From Burkholderia contaminans (lineage in GTDB: Bacteria; Pseudomonadota; Gammaproteobacteria; Burkholderiales; Burkholderiaceae): DNA of 64,000 nucleotides. Below are positions 1 through 9,792 of this stretch, piece by piece (the stretch's first letter is position 1; every line of letters starts with the position of its first letter). The notes beneath the pieces are model-generated. The model was not told where the DNA came from. It did not search any database and was given only the letters and a program-made list of their open reading frames with translations. Location: positions 2,914,001 through 2,978,000 of the forward strand of contig NZ_CP090641.1 in assembly GCF_029633825.1 (NCBI RefSeq). Reading direction: 5' to 3'. The position numbers and the translations under genes were made by a program.

Positions 1-37
1 AAGCGGCAACCCGGCTGAGGGCCGGGTCGAATTGAGG

Positions 38-45
38 GTGTACAC
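38..45. promoter_or_regulatory. Candidate NicR operator in front of nicR
   Basis: A perfect 8-bp palindrome GTGTACAC sits about 40 bases before the nicR start. With its left flank (AATTGAG) it closely matches a site in front of nicC at 6693-6698, and the GTGTAC core recurs at 6549-6554. Autorepression by a MarR-type NicR is the natural reading. The operator role is inferred from the repeated motif and its placement only. Confidence 0.45.
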
Positions 46-86
46 TGCTTGCCTTTCCATTACACGTGGCGCGGGCCTGCACTTTC

Positions 87-533
87 ATGGCGTCTTCCAA
101 GGATTCCTACGACTTTCACGACCAGGTCGGGCACCTGCTGCGCCGCGCGTATCAGCGGCACGTGTCGATCTTCCAGGAGGCGATCCCCGATTCGGATCTC
201 ACGGCCGCGCAGTTCGTCACGCTGTGTGCGGTCAAGGAGCGCCAGGGGTGCTCGCTGAACGACATCGTCAAGGCGACCGCGATCGACCAGGCGACGATTC
301 GCGGCGTGGTCGACCGGCTGAAGGCGCGCGCGCTGATCGAGGTGCTGCCCGATCCGAACGACGGCCGCAAGCTGATCGTGCGCGCAACCGCGACCGGCCT
401 CGCGCTGATCGACCGCACGGTGCCGTTCGCGCGGCAGGTGACGGAGCGCACGTATGGCGCGCTCAATCCGGGCGAGCGGGTCGCGCTGCAGTTCCTGCTG
501 CGCAAGATGATGGAAGAGGAAGGCGACGCGTGA
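87..533 (+). CDS. nicR: MarR-family regulator, probable NicR repressor of nicotinate catabolism
   Basis: This 148-residue protein has the MarR winged-helix layout. An N-terminal dimerisation helix (YDFHDQVGHLLRRAYQRH) is followed by the DNA-recognition helices around residues 60-85 (IDQATIRGVVDRL) and the wing motif DPNDGRKL near residue 94. I chose the ATG at 87, which gives MASSKDSYDF, over an ATG seven codons upstream because the extra residues look non-coding. It is convergent with the molybdopterin subunit gene and stands at the edge of a complete nic set, so control of that set, with a pathway intermediate as effector, is the likely job. A GTGTACAC palindrome just upstream suggests autoregulation. 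The family call is firm; the NicR name rests on context. Confidence 0.85.
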   Translation: MASSKDSYDFHDQVGHLLRRAYQRHVSIFQEAIPDSDLTAAQFVTLCAVKERQGCSLNDIVKATAIDQATIRGVVDRLKARALIEVLPDPNDGRKLIVRATATGLALIDRTVPFARQVTERTYGALNPGERVALQFLLRKMMEEEGDA

Positions 534-544
534 TGCGCGTCGCT

Positions 545-590
545 CGCGGGGAGGGGGAGCCGCTCCGCCTGGCCCCCGCGACGCAGCCCG
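545..590. terminator. Possible hairpin between convergent nicR and nicB genes
   Basis: The 63-base gap between the two convergent genes holds a GC-rich inverted repeat. CGCGGGG on the left pairs with CCCCGCG on the right, and the outer arms CGTCGC and GCGACG can extend the stem with a bulge. There is no clear T-run, so it may be only a transcript-end stem. Confidence 0.3.
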
Positions 591-596
591 CGACTT

Positions 597-2882
597 CTAA
601 GCCGTGCCGGTTGCCACCTGCACGCCACCGCCATCGGCCTTCATCAACCGGCCTGCGTCGCGTAACGCCGCCCGGACCGTCTCCGGCGTAAACGGCGGCG
701 CGTAGAACCGCACACCGGTCGCATCGAACAACGCGTTCGCGACGGCGGCCGGGCCCGGCACCGACGCCGATTCTCCCGCGCCGAGCGGCGGCTCGCCTTG
801 CCTCGGCATCAGCACGACGTCGACGTCCGGCACTTCCGCGAAGGTCAGGATCGGATAGCTCGCCCATTCGCGCGACGCGACCTTGCCGTCGGCGAAGCGC
901 ACGCGCTCCTTCAGCGTGCGGCTCAATACCTGGATCACGTTGCCGTGGATCTGGTGGCGCACGCCATCGGGGTTGATCATCGTGCCCGTATCCTGGCCGA
1001 CCGTGACGCGTTCGATGCGGATCTCGCCCGACACGCGATCGACGCTCAGGTCGACGATCCATGCCGACCACGCCGCGCCGAAGCCGGGGAAGCGGCTGTG
1101 CACGTAGCGTGCATAGGCGATCCCGCGGCCGCGCACGAGCCGCGACGTAGCGGGATCATGCGGCGCGCCTGGCACGCGCGGCGTCCAGCCCGCGCGGTCG
1201 GCCACGGCCTGCAGCAGTTCGGTCGCGCGCGTGTCCCGCAGGTGGCGCAGCCGGAACGCGAGCGGGTCGACGCCGGTCAGCGCCGCGCATTCGTCGACGA
1301 ATGCATCGTGCGCGAACGAGTTCGGCAGCGCCGACACGCCGCGCAGCCACGATGCGCGCACCAGCGGCGCGAGATCCTCGCAGACGAAGCGGCGATGCGG
1401 GCTCGCGTACGGCGACACGGCCGTGCGGTCGCCCATCTCGAACACGCGCGGCTCGGGCGCGATCGTGCCGGTCAGCAGCGCCGCGAGCAGCGGCGCGTCG
1501 TTCGACGGGTAGCGCGTCGTGAAGTCGTAGCCGAGCAGGCGGCCGTCGCGCGTGACGGTGCCGCTCACCTGCATCGACTGGCCCGCGCCTTTCGGTTCCC
1601 ACAGATGTTCGTCCGCGCGCGACAGCTGCACGCGCACCGGGCGGCCGACCGCGCGCGACAGCAGCAGCGCGTCGCCGCATACGTCGTCCGCGCCATTGCG
1701 GCCGTAGCAGCCGGCCGCTTCCATCCGCACCACGTCGAAATCGGCTTCGTCGCGCGCAACGAGCGTCGCGAGGTCATGGCGCAGCGACACGGGATTCTGC
1801 GTGCCGGACCACACGGTGATCCGGCCGTTGCCCGGTTCGCGATAGTCGGCGAGCGCGCATGACGGGCCGATCGAGCCGTGCATCTGGAACGGCCACGCAT
1901 AGGTGCGCGACAGCGTGATCGTGTCGGGCTGCGCGCGCGCCGCATCGACGTCGCCTTCGTCGAGCAGCACGCGGCGTTTGGCCGGCGCGGCGGCGATCGC
2001 GGCAGCCGGTTCGTCGAGCGGCGGCAGCGCGGGGAGCGGCCGCCATGTCACGCGCAGCTGGCGCGCCGCGCGGATCGCGTGTTCCTCGCGCTCGGCCACC
2101 ACGCCGACGAAATCGCCGATGGCAACGACGGCCACGAGCCCCGGCACGTCGGCCACCGATGCGCGATCGACGTCGATCAGGGAATCACCGACGAACGAAC
2201 CGCTGTCATGCCCCGCATAGGGCGGCCGCACGACACGGCCGTGCAGCATGCCCGGCACGCGCATGTCGTGCACGAACGTGAGCTGGCCGGTTGCCTTCGC
2301 GGGCAGGTCGACGCGCGGCGACGACCTGCCGACGATCCGGTATAGGGCGGGATCTTTCGTGCGGGTGTTCAGGTCCAGCGTCAGCGCGATCCGGCGTGCG
2401 GCGACGAGCGTGGCGAACGTGGCCGTTTGCCCGTTCGCCGAGATCGTCGCGTCGTCGATCTGCAGTTGCGCCGCGTCGACATTGAACCGCTCGGCGGCAA
2501 GCGCCAGCAGCGCATGGCGCGCCTGCGCGGCCGCACAGCGCAGCGGCGTCGCGGAAATCTGGATCGTCGCGCTCGCGATGGTCGGGCCCTGGTTCGGTGT
2601 CGCGGCCGTGTCGCCGAGCACCATCGTCACGCGCGCGGCCGGTACATCGAGTTCCTCGGCGACGATCTGCGCGAGCGACGTGCGGATGCCGGTGCCGAGA
2701 TCGACGTGGCCGTTGAACGCGAGGATGCGGCCGTCGTCGAGGATCGCGACGAACACTTCCGGCAGCGCCGGCACGTAGGACGACAGGCTGCCCGGCTGGC
2801 CGGGCGCCGGCTTGACGGGCGGCGCGGGCGGCCGGATCACGGTAAGACAGCCGTTGCGCGCGATCAGGTCGGAGCGATTCAC
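597..2882 (-). CDS. nicB: Nicotinate dehydrogenase-type molybdopterin-binding subunit (NicB-like, no cytochrome domain)
   Basis: This 761-residue protein belongs to the xanthine dehydrogenase/aldehyde oxidase molybdopterin subunit family. It should hydroxylate nicotinate to 6-hydroxynicotinate together with the two-cluster iron-sulfur subunit NicA. Family features include the N-terminal stretch with FNGHVDLGTGIRTSLAQIVAEEL, the central WLRGVSALPNSFAHDAFVDE segment near residue 500, and the C-terminal GAGESASVPGPAAVANAL, whose Glu (about 704) is the conserved active-site acid. The characterised Pseudomonas NicB is longer because it carries C-terminal cytochrome c domains; here they are absent and lie on the opposite strand at 9793-10977. 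The start is GTG. It is the last gene of the leftward nic group, 220 bases after nicF. Confidence 0.8.
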   Translation of the reverse strand: MNRSDLIARNGCLTVIRPPAPPVKPAPGQPGSLSSYVPALPEVFVAILDDGRILAFNGHVDLGTGIRTSLAQIVAEELDVPAARVTMVLGDTAATPNQGPTIASATIQISATPLRCAAAQARHALLALAAERFNVDAAQLQIDDATISANGQTATFATLVAARRIALTLDLNTRTKDPALYRIVGRSSPRVDLPAKATGQLTFVHDMRVPGMLHGRVVRPPYAGHDSGSFVGDSLIDVDRASVADVPGLVAVVAIGDFVGVVAEREEHAIRAARQLRVTWRPLPALPPLDEPAAAIAAAPAKRRVLLDEGDVDAARAQPDTITLSRTYAWPFQMHGSIGPSCALADYREPGNGRITVWSGTQNPVSLRHDLATLVARDEADFDVVRMEAAGCYGRNGADDVCGDALLLSRAVGRPVRVQLSRADEHLWEPKGAGQSMQVSGTVTRDGRLLGYDFTTRYPSNDAPLLAALLTGTIAPEPRVFEMGDRTAVSPYASPHRRFVCEDLAPLVRASWLRGVSALPNSFAHDAFVDECAALTGVDPLAFRLRHLRDTRATELLQAVADRAGWTPRVPGAPHDPATSRLVRGRGIAYARYVHSRFPGFGAAWSAWIVDLSVDRVSGEIRIERVTVGQDTGTMINPDGVRHQIHGNVIQVLSRTLKERVRFADGKVASREWASYPILTFAEVPDVDVVLMPRQGEPPLGAGESASVPGPAAVANALFDATGVRFYAPPFTPETVRAALRDAGRLMKADGGGVQVATGTA

Positions 2883-3101
2883 GGATGAAGGGTCCTGTCG
2901 AGGGAGAGGCGGCGCGCGGCCGGATGCGGCGTACGCGGAGTGAGGCGGCCGGCGGCCCGGGCGTCCCGTTCGCGGTGTGCGCCGAGCGCCATGACGGTGA
3001 CCGTCGCGAGCGCGCGCGTTCCCAATCTAGGCCGCCAAAAGCGCAGCGTCAATCGCACGGGCGGGCGCCCGCCAGTCATGCCGCCGGCCCGCCGCGACGA
3101 T

Positions 3102-3755
3102 TCAGCGTGCGCGTGCCTGCACCGCGTCGATTGCCGCGATCGCATCGTCGAGCGGCATCACCGCCGCGTATTTCTGCTGCATGTCGAACAGGTTCGCGTC
3201 GTGCGGCGCGATCGCGCGATCGCCGACACAGTCCGCGAGCACGAGCGGGCGGAACCCGTGCGACATCGCGTCGACGACGCTCGCGCGCACGCAGCCGCTC
3301 GTCACGGCGCCCGCGACGAGCAGCGTCTGCACCGCGCGCTGCGCGAGCCACGGCGCCAGCTGCGTGCCGAAGAACGCCGACGGCACGGTCTTGCGCACGA
3401 CGAGTTCGCCCGGCGCGGGCGTGAGTTCGGGCACGATCGCGCTGTTCGGGTGGTGCTCGGTCAGCGTCGCCATGCCGGGCACCTTCAGCGAGAACACGTT
3501 GTCGTCGCTGCCGTCGTCCGCATACACGATGCGGCTGTGCGCGACGGGCCAGCCGCGTTCGCGCGCCAGCGCGAGTGCGTGCGTCGTGCGCGCGATTGCC
3601 GGCGCGATGTTGCCGCCGCCGAACGTCGCGGGATCGGCGAAGCCGACCACGAAATCGACGATCAGCAGGCCGATGTTGCCGTGCGGCGGCAACGGCGTGC
3701 CGAAACCCTGCTGGCGGTAGACGTTCGCTTCGGCGTGGCGGGAAAGGTCGTTCAT
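3102..3755 (-). CDS. nicF: Maleamate amidohydrolase (isochorismatase fold)
   Basis: NicF deaminates maleamate to maleate and ammonia, the fifth step of the nicotinate pathway. The 217-residue protein has the cysteine-hydrolase triad of the isochorismatase superfamily: Asp34 in LLIVDFVVGF, Lys122 in VVRKTVPSAFF, and Cys155 in VTSGCVRASVVDA with the typical preceding loop. Length and motif spacing fit the family. It lies 19 bases after nicX, and nicX, nicD and nicE are co-oriented upstream, so it is almost certainly co-transcribed with them. The family alone could also include N-carbamoylsarcosine amidases or nicotinamidases, but this neighbourhood makes maleamate the substrate. Confidence 0.9.
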   Translation of the reverse strand: MNDLSRHAEANVYRQQGFGTPLPPHGNIGLLIVDFVVGFADPATFGGGNIAPAIARTTHALALARERGWPVAHSRIVYADDGSDDNVFSLKVPGMATLTEHHPNSAIVPELTPAPGELVVRKTVPSAFFGTQLAPWLAQRAVQTLLVAGAVTSGCVRASVVDAMSHGFRPLVLADCVGDRAIAPHDANLFDMQQKYAAVMPLDDAIAAIDAVQARAR

Positions 3756-3774
3756 GATGTCGGTCGCTCGTCGG

Positions 3775-4815
3775 TCAGGCGGGTTGGTCGGTCACGCGGC
3801 CGTCGCGCACGACGGTCGCGCCGTCGAGTTCGACCGTGCAGCGGCGCAGCGGGATGTCGATGTGGCAGGTGGTCGTGCGGTTGCCGCCGCCTTCGTTGTT
3901 CGGGCCGAGCGAGAACAGGAAGTTGCCCTCGAACGCGCGCGCGTCCATCCCGATCGTCGCCTCGCGGTCGTACAGCCCGAGCGTCGACCAGCGCGCACGC
4001 GGCTGCAACCCCCAGCCGATATGCGAGATCGCATAGCCTTCCGGGTCGGCGAAGGTCTCCATGTAGTCGCGCAGCAGATCGGCGTCGACGCCGCCTTCGA
4101 TGCGCGTCGCATAGCCGGCTTCGACCGTCAGCGCGATCGGCTCGCGCACGTAGTGCTTCTGCGGCAGCAGGATGTCGCCGCGATCGATCACGATCGTGCC
4201 GCGCGCGGTGCGGTCGTTCGGGTAGGTCAGCGCGAAGCCGCTCGGCCAGTGGTCCCAGCGGCCCGGCGCGTCGACGAAGCCGTATTCGGCCGTTGGCGGG
4301 AACTCGCCGAGCGGGCACACGAGCGCGGTGCCGGCCGCGGAGGTCACGCGCATCTCGCGGGCGGCGGCGATCCGTTTCGCCGCGGCGAGCACGCGCGTGC
4401 GGTCGGCCGGCGTCGGCACCATCCGCACGAGCACTTCGGGCGGCTCGACCGCGAGCAGGATTTTCGTGCCGGACTTCAGGATCTCGTGCTGCTCGGGCGA
4501 GAACAGCAGCGTCATCAGGTCGAGCACGAGGTCGCTCTCGCGCAGCGCGGCGATCGCGGCCTTGTTGCCGGTCAGCGGCGTCGTGCCGAGATACGCGAGC
4601 GGATCGCGGCTGAACGCCTTGTCGCCGTTCACCGGCGGCAGGTCGAGGCGGTTGACGATCGCGCCCATCGCTTGCGTCGCGATCAGCGCGCACGACAGCG
4701 TCTGCGGATGAGTGGCCGCGCTCGTCAGGATCGTGACGGTCTGGCCCGGTTCGAGGCGCGACAGCGTGAGGACTTGCTTCCACGCGTCGATCAGTTGGGA
4801 ATCGCTGACTGGCAT
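3775..4815 (-). CDS. nicX: 2,5-dihydroxypyridine 5,6-dioxygenase
   Basis: NicX is the Fe(II) ring-cleaving dioxygenase that opens 2,5-dihydroxypyridine to N-formylmaleamate. The 346-residue product starts MPVSDSQLID. His265 (SHIGWGL), His318 and Asp320 (TCHID) fall at exactly the positions reported as iron ligands in the Pseudomonas putida enzyme, which supports both the start and the function. A much longer open frame continues upstream through nicD and nicE, but that is a GC artefact. The gene lies between nicF and nicD in the leftward operon, 47 bases downstream of nicD. Confidence 0.93.
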   Translation of the reverse strand: MPVSDSQLIDAWKQVLTLSRLEPGQTVTILTSAATHPQTLSCALIATQAMGAIVNRLDLPPVNGDKAFSRDPLAYLGTTPLTGNKAAIAALRESDLVLDLMTLLFSPEQHEILKSGTKILLAVEPPEVLVRMVPTPADRTRVLAAAKRIAAAREMRVTSAAGTALVCPLGEFPPTAEYGFVDAPGRWDHWPSGFALTYPNDRTARGTIVIDRGDILLPQKHYVREPIALTVEAGYATRIEGGVDADLLRDYMETFADPEGYAISHIGWGLQPRARWSTLGLYDREATIGMDARAFEGNFLFSLGPNNEGGGNRTTTCHIDIPLRRCTVELDGATVVRDGRVTDQPA

Positions 4816-4862
4816 CGTCGGCTCCGGTAAAGGCGTGAAGGAAAGGGGCGGGCGCCGCGCGA

Positions 4863-5693
4863 TCAGGCTGCGAGCGGCGCGCCGAGGAAGTCGCCGAACG
4901 CCGCGTAGAAGCCCGGTGCGTTGTCCCACGGAATCATGTGGCCGGCGCCGGGCACGCGCACGTGCCGCATCGACGGTGTCGCGCGCTGCAGTTCGGCGAC
5001 GTCGTCGTCGCGCACCACGTCGCCGCGTTCGGCCGTGATCAGCAGCGACGGCACGGCCAGTTGCGCGGCGTCCGCGTGGAAATCGTCGGCATGAAAGCCT
5101 TCGTACGACGCGCGCACCGCGCGCTCGTCGCAGGTATGCAGCCATTCGGCGCGCAACTGCAGCTCGGCGTCCGTCCAGGTCGGGCAGAACGCGCGCATGC
5201 CTTCGGCGTCGGTGCCGGCGCGCGCGAGCGCCATCGAGTCGATGTACCACGGCAGCTTGCCCGGATAGTCGCGGCGGTTCGGGCCCGACACGGGCGGATC
5301 GACGAGCACGACCGATTCGAGCCCGTGGATGCCGCGGCGCGCGGCGCGCGCGGCGATCCGCGCGCCCATCGAATGGCCGACGAGGCTGGTGCGCGGCAGG
5401 CCGAGCGCGGTGACGAGCGCCGCGATGTCGTCGGCCTGCGCATCGAGGCTGTAGTCGAGCGACGGCGACGCGTCGGACAGCCCGCGGCCGCGCACGTCGA
5501 GCACGTAGGTATCGAACGCCGCGCCGAATACTTCGCCGACGAAACCCCACGTGATCGCGGGGCTCGTGATGCCGGGAATCAGCACGATCGCCGGGCGCGA
5601 CGCGCGTGCGCCGGTCGCGCCGCCGTAGCGCAGGTAGTGCTGGCGGATACCGTTCGCGCGGATGTTCGCGCCATACAGGAAAGTCGAGGGCAT
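4863..5693 (-). CDS. nicD: N-formylmaleamate deformylase (alpha/beta hydrolase)
   Basis: NicD removes formate from N-formylmaleamate to give maleamate. The 276-residue protein is a compact alpha/beta hydrolase. It has an oxyanion-hole motif LIPGITSP near residue 40, the nucleophile elbow GHSMG with Ser108, Asp132 in VLVDPPVSGP and His252 in GAGHMIPWDN. The Ser/Asp/His spacing is the same as that reported for the Pseudomonas enzyme, offset by seven residues at the N-terminus. It sits between nicE and nicX in the leftward operon. Confidence 0.9.
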   Translation of the reverse strand: MPSTFLYGANIRANGIRQHYLRYGGATGARASRPAIVLIPGITSPAITWGFVGEVFGAAFDTYVLDVRGRGLSDASPSLDYSLDAQADDIAALVTALGLPRTSLVGHSMGARIAARAARRGIHGLESVVLVDPPVSGPNRRDYPGKLPWYIDSMALARAGTDAEGMRAFCPTWTDAELQLRAEWLHTCDERAVRASYEGFHADDFHADAAQLAVPSLLITAERGDVVRDDDVAELQRATPSMRHVRVPGAGHMIPWDNAPGFYAAFGDFLGAPLAA

Positions 5694-5720
5694 GAAGGGA
5701 CTCCGTCGAAAGGGCCGCGC

Positions 5721-6473
5721 TCAGTACGCGCCGGACAGCAGCGCGCCGGCGCCGGGCACGATCGGCTCGAGGTCGAGCTCGCGCAGCATCGCGTAGGTCG
5801 TCGCGATCGCGGCCGTGATCACGGGCTTGCCCGTCATCGCCTCGACCTTCGCGACGGCCGGCAGCGACGGCATCTGCACGCAGGCGGACAGCACGATCGC
5901 ATCGGCGTCCTGGTAAGGCAGCGTCTTCACGATGTCGGGCAGGCGCGCCGGATCGTGGCGGCCGACGTCGAGGTTGTCGGGGATCTCCAGCGCGCGGTAC
6001 GCGAGCACGTCGAAGCCTTCGTTGCGGATGTAGTCGACCACGAGTTCGGTCAGCGGCAGCATGTACGGCGCGACGACGACGATCCGCTTCGCGCCGATCA
6101 CCTTCAGTGCGTCGACGAGCGCGCCTGCACTCGTCAGCACGGGCGCCTGCGCGCCGTTGTCCGCCGTGTGCTTCGTCAGGCGTGCCTGCGACACACGGTG
6201 GTAGCCGTGCCCCATCGCCATGATCGCGACCAGGCACGCGTAGCCGAGCACGTCGACGCGTGCATCGCTCAGTTCCACCGCGCAGCGGTCGGATTCGGCA
6301 TCCATTGCCGCGAGTTCTTCCTTGACGACCTTCTTCATCCGCATCCGGCTCGAGTGGTACGTGAAGCGCTCGGGGCGGATCGTTTCGCGCAGCCGCAGCA
6401 TCGCGGGAATCTCGGTTTCCATCGTCGTGTTGGAACTCGGCACGATCTGGCCGATGCGGTAGGTCTTGCTCAT
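5721..6473 (-). CDS. nicE: Maleate cis-trans isomerase
   Basis: NicE converts maleate to fumarate, the exit of the pathway into the TCA cycle. The 250-residue protein starts MSKTYRIGQIVPSSNTTMETE. It has the two conserved cysteines of the Asp/Glu racemase-like maleate isomerases: Cys80 in GYACLVAIMAMGHG and Cys198 in VLSACVQMPSL. I chose the ATG at 6473 rather than a start 32 codons upstream because the family begins with this segment. It is the first gene of the leftward operon, so the 6474-6771 interval should hold the operon promoter. Confidence 0.92.
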   Translation of the reverse strand: MSKTYRIGQIVPSSNTTMETEIPAMLRLRETIRPERFTYHSSRMRMKKVVKEELAAMDAESDRCAVELSDARVDVLGYACLVAIMAMGHGYHRVSQARLTKHTADNGAQAPVLTSAGALVDALKVIGAKRIVVVAPYMLPLTELVVDYIRNEGFDVLAYRALEIPDNLDVGRHDPARLPDIVKTLPYQDADAIVLSACVQMPSLPAVAKVEAMTGKPVITAAIATTYAMLRELDLEPIVPGAGALLSGAY

Positions 6474-6546
6474 GACGGGGAGGCTCCGTGTCGGTAAGAG
6501 TGGGCGGCACGCTGGCGCGGGATCGCCGGATGTCGAGCAAAGTCTA

Positions 6547-6556
6547 GTGTGTACAT
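6547..6556. promoter_or_regulatory. Candidate NicR operator on the nicE side
   Basis: The sequence AGTGTGTACA places the GTGTAC core at 6549-6554, about 75 bases upstream of the nicE start. The same core occurs at nicR (38-45) and on the nicC side (6693-6698). The role is inferred. Confidence 0.4.
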
Positions 6557-6684
6557 TTGAAAATGGCAATGAATCAAAATGATCTCAATCGAGCGTCGGC
6601 CGCTTTGTGGTGCGTATATTCGATGAATTATTGGTATTTTCCCGAATGTCGGCATGGCCGGCAATAATCCTCTTGTTCTGAATA

Positions 6685-7929
<1,245 letters not shown>

Positions 7930-8071
7930 CGCGTACGCGGTGCCCGCGCCGTCCGGCGCTTCGCCGTCGCGTGCGCCGCTGCGTCGGTACGCGTGTTTTC
8001 GGCGTGTTATATGTCAGGCGCGCCGGCGGCAGTGCCCGCTGCCGGTCGCTCGCCGCATTCCGGATCCATTC

Positions 8072-8575
8072 ATGTCCCATCCCGCTTCTCCGTCGCGGCC
8101 GCTGGCGTTTCGCGTGAACGGCACGCCGCACACCTTCGCCGAGGCCGCGCCCGACGCGCCGCTGCTGCTGGTCCTGCGCAACGACTGCGCGCTCAACGGC
8201 CCAAAGTACGGCTGCGGGCTCGGGCAGTGCGGCGCGTGCACGGTGCTGGTCGACGGGCAGGCGACGCGTTCGTGCGTCGTGCCGGCCGCCGCCGCGAGCG
8301 GGCGCGACGTCACGACGCTGGAAGGGCTCGGGTCGCGCGACGCGCCGCATCCGATCCAGCGCGCGTTCATCGACGAGCAGGCCGCGCAGTGCGGCTATTG
8401 CCTGAACGGGATGATCATGAGCACGAAGGCGCTGCTCGACCGCCATCCCGCACCGGACGACGCGGCGATTCGCGATGCGTTGCGCTTCAATCTTTGCCGC
8501 TGCGGCACGCACCTGGAGATCATCCGGGCCGTGCATCGCGCGGCACGCTATCTGCGAGGCGGCGATGAAGCCTGA
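8072..8575 (+). CDS. nicA: Nicotinate dehydrogenase small subunit with two [2Fe-2S] clusters
   Basis: NicA passes electrons from the molybdenum site of nicotinate dehydrogenase towards the cytochrome part. The 167-residue protein has the plant-type ferredoxin cluster cysteines Cys48, Cys53, Cys56 and Cys68 (CGLGQCGAC...C), then the helical cluster cysteines Cys107, Cys110, Cys142 and Cys144 (CGYC...CRC), all intact. It follows nicC by 142 bases and overlaps the next frame by 11 bases, so it was built to be coupled to a nicB-type gene. Since that neighbour is degraded, its working partner is probably the molybdopterin protein encoded at 597-2882. Confidence 0.9.
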   Translation: MSHPASPSRPLAFRVNGTPHTFAEAAPDAPLLLVLRNDCALNGPKYGCGLGQCGACTVLVDGQATRSCVVPAAAASGRDVTTLEGLGSRDAPHPIQRAFIDEQAAQCGYCLNGMIMSTKALLDRHPAPDDAAIRDALRFNLCRCGTHLEIIRAVHRAARYLRGGDEA

Positions 8576-9792
8576 CGCAGGCTTGCCCGTTGCACCGGAG
8601 CGCGTGGCGGGCCCCGCGCCGCGCGATGAAGTCGGCACCGATGCATTGCGTGCGCACCACGCGCGCTACACCTGGCCGATCGGCGATGCGCATGCGGACG
8701 CGCAGGTATCGCTCGACGTCGAAACGCGGACTGCGTCCGACGGGCGGATGACGACCTGGCGCTATCGCGCGCGGGCGACCACGGACGATCGTCCCGCGCC
8801 GCACGGTGCGAAGACGGAACGTGCGGATACCGGCCCGACCGAGCCGTTCGTCTACCGGCACGCGCAGACGTCGATCGAACTCGCCGAATCCGGTCACACG
8901 ATTCCCTGGCATGCGCACGTGTTCGCGCGCGAATCCTTCGTCGACGAACTCGCGGGCGCGTTGCGGCGCGATCCGGTTGCGTTGCGCCTGCAGCATCTCG
9001 ATGCGGCGCGGGACGCCGGGCCGCGCGAGATTATCCGGATGGTCAGTGAGCGCGCTGCGTGGGGCGCGCCGGCCGCGGTCGGCCCGGCTGCCCATGCGCG
9101 CCTGAGCGGGCGCGGCTTCGCTTTCGATGGTGCCGCAGCGTCTTCCCGCAACCCGCCGTCGACCGCCGACGCGATGCGCGACGGCGATGCGCGCTGGTCC
9201 GCATGGGTCGTCGATCTCGATGTCGACCGCGCGACGGGCGACGTCGCGGTGCGGCGCGTCGTGGCCGGGCAGGGTGCCGGCGCACCGGGCGACGCGTCGA
9301 TGGCCGGCTTGCCCGCATGGCAGATCGAGGCGGCGATTTCGCGCGTAATGGGCGCGCGCCTGTCCGCGCGGCCCGCGCCCGACGAAACCGGCCGGGGGCG
9401 CAGCCGGATGCGATCGCGCATGAACTGATTGCGCTCGACGGCACGGCCCATCGCGCGCACGGCGAGCTGTCGGTGCACGACGCGCGCCGGATCGAGCAGG
9501 CGGCGGCGCCCGCGGCGGCGGCGATCGCGAACGCCCTGTACGACGCGACGGGCGTGCGGTTTCGCGCACCGCCGTTCGACGCCGGGCGCATTCGCGCGGC
9601 GCTCGCGCAACCGGTGCCGGCCGATTCCGCCGAAGCGGGGCGCAGCGACCCGCGTCGCGCATCGCGCTGGCGCCGCTGGCTGGCCGGCGGCGGCGTGGGC
9701 GCGGTGGTCGGCGGGCTGATCGGCCTCGCCTGCGCGATCCTGCTCGCCCCGCGTCGATCGCACCCGTTGCGCCCGGCGGCGCGGACGGCGCG
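8565..9792 (+). pseudogene. Shortened, frameshifted NicB-type molybdopterin region fused upstream of the cytochrome part
   Basis: From the ATG at 8565 the translation resembles only parts of the molybdopterin protein at 597-2882. These are a short YTWP segment, HVFARESFVDELAG (matching SFAHDAFVDECAA), WSAWVVDLDVDRATGD, and later AIANALYDATGVRFRAPPF. The N-terminal half and the middle of the cofactor domain are missing. The frame breaks at a G5 run (9394-9398), where one extra G restores the reading, and again near 9757-9766, where one extra C restores it. Between the breaks lies a hydrophobic anchor (about 9680-9750). The same conserved Glu is kept (RIEQAAAPAAA). It could be a decayed duplicate or a gene with two sequencing errors; the missing middle cannot be an error. 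Confidence 0.65.

Noticed and set aside
3775..6540. Single 921-codon frame covering nicX, nicD and nicE
   Set aside because: Only its last part (nicX) is real. The rest is the shifted reading of nicD and nicE, whose own frames carry intact catalytic residues.
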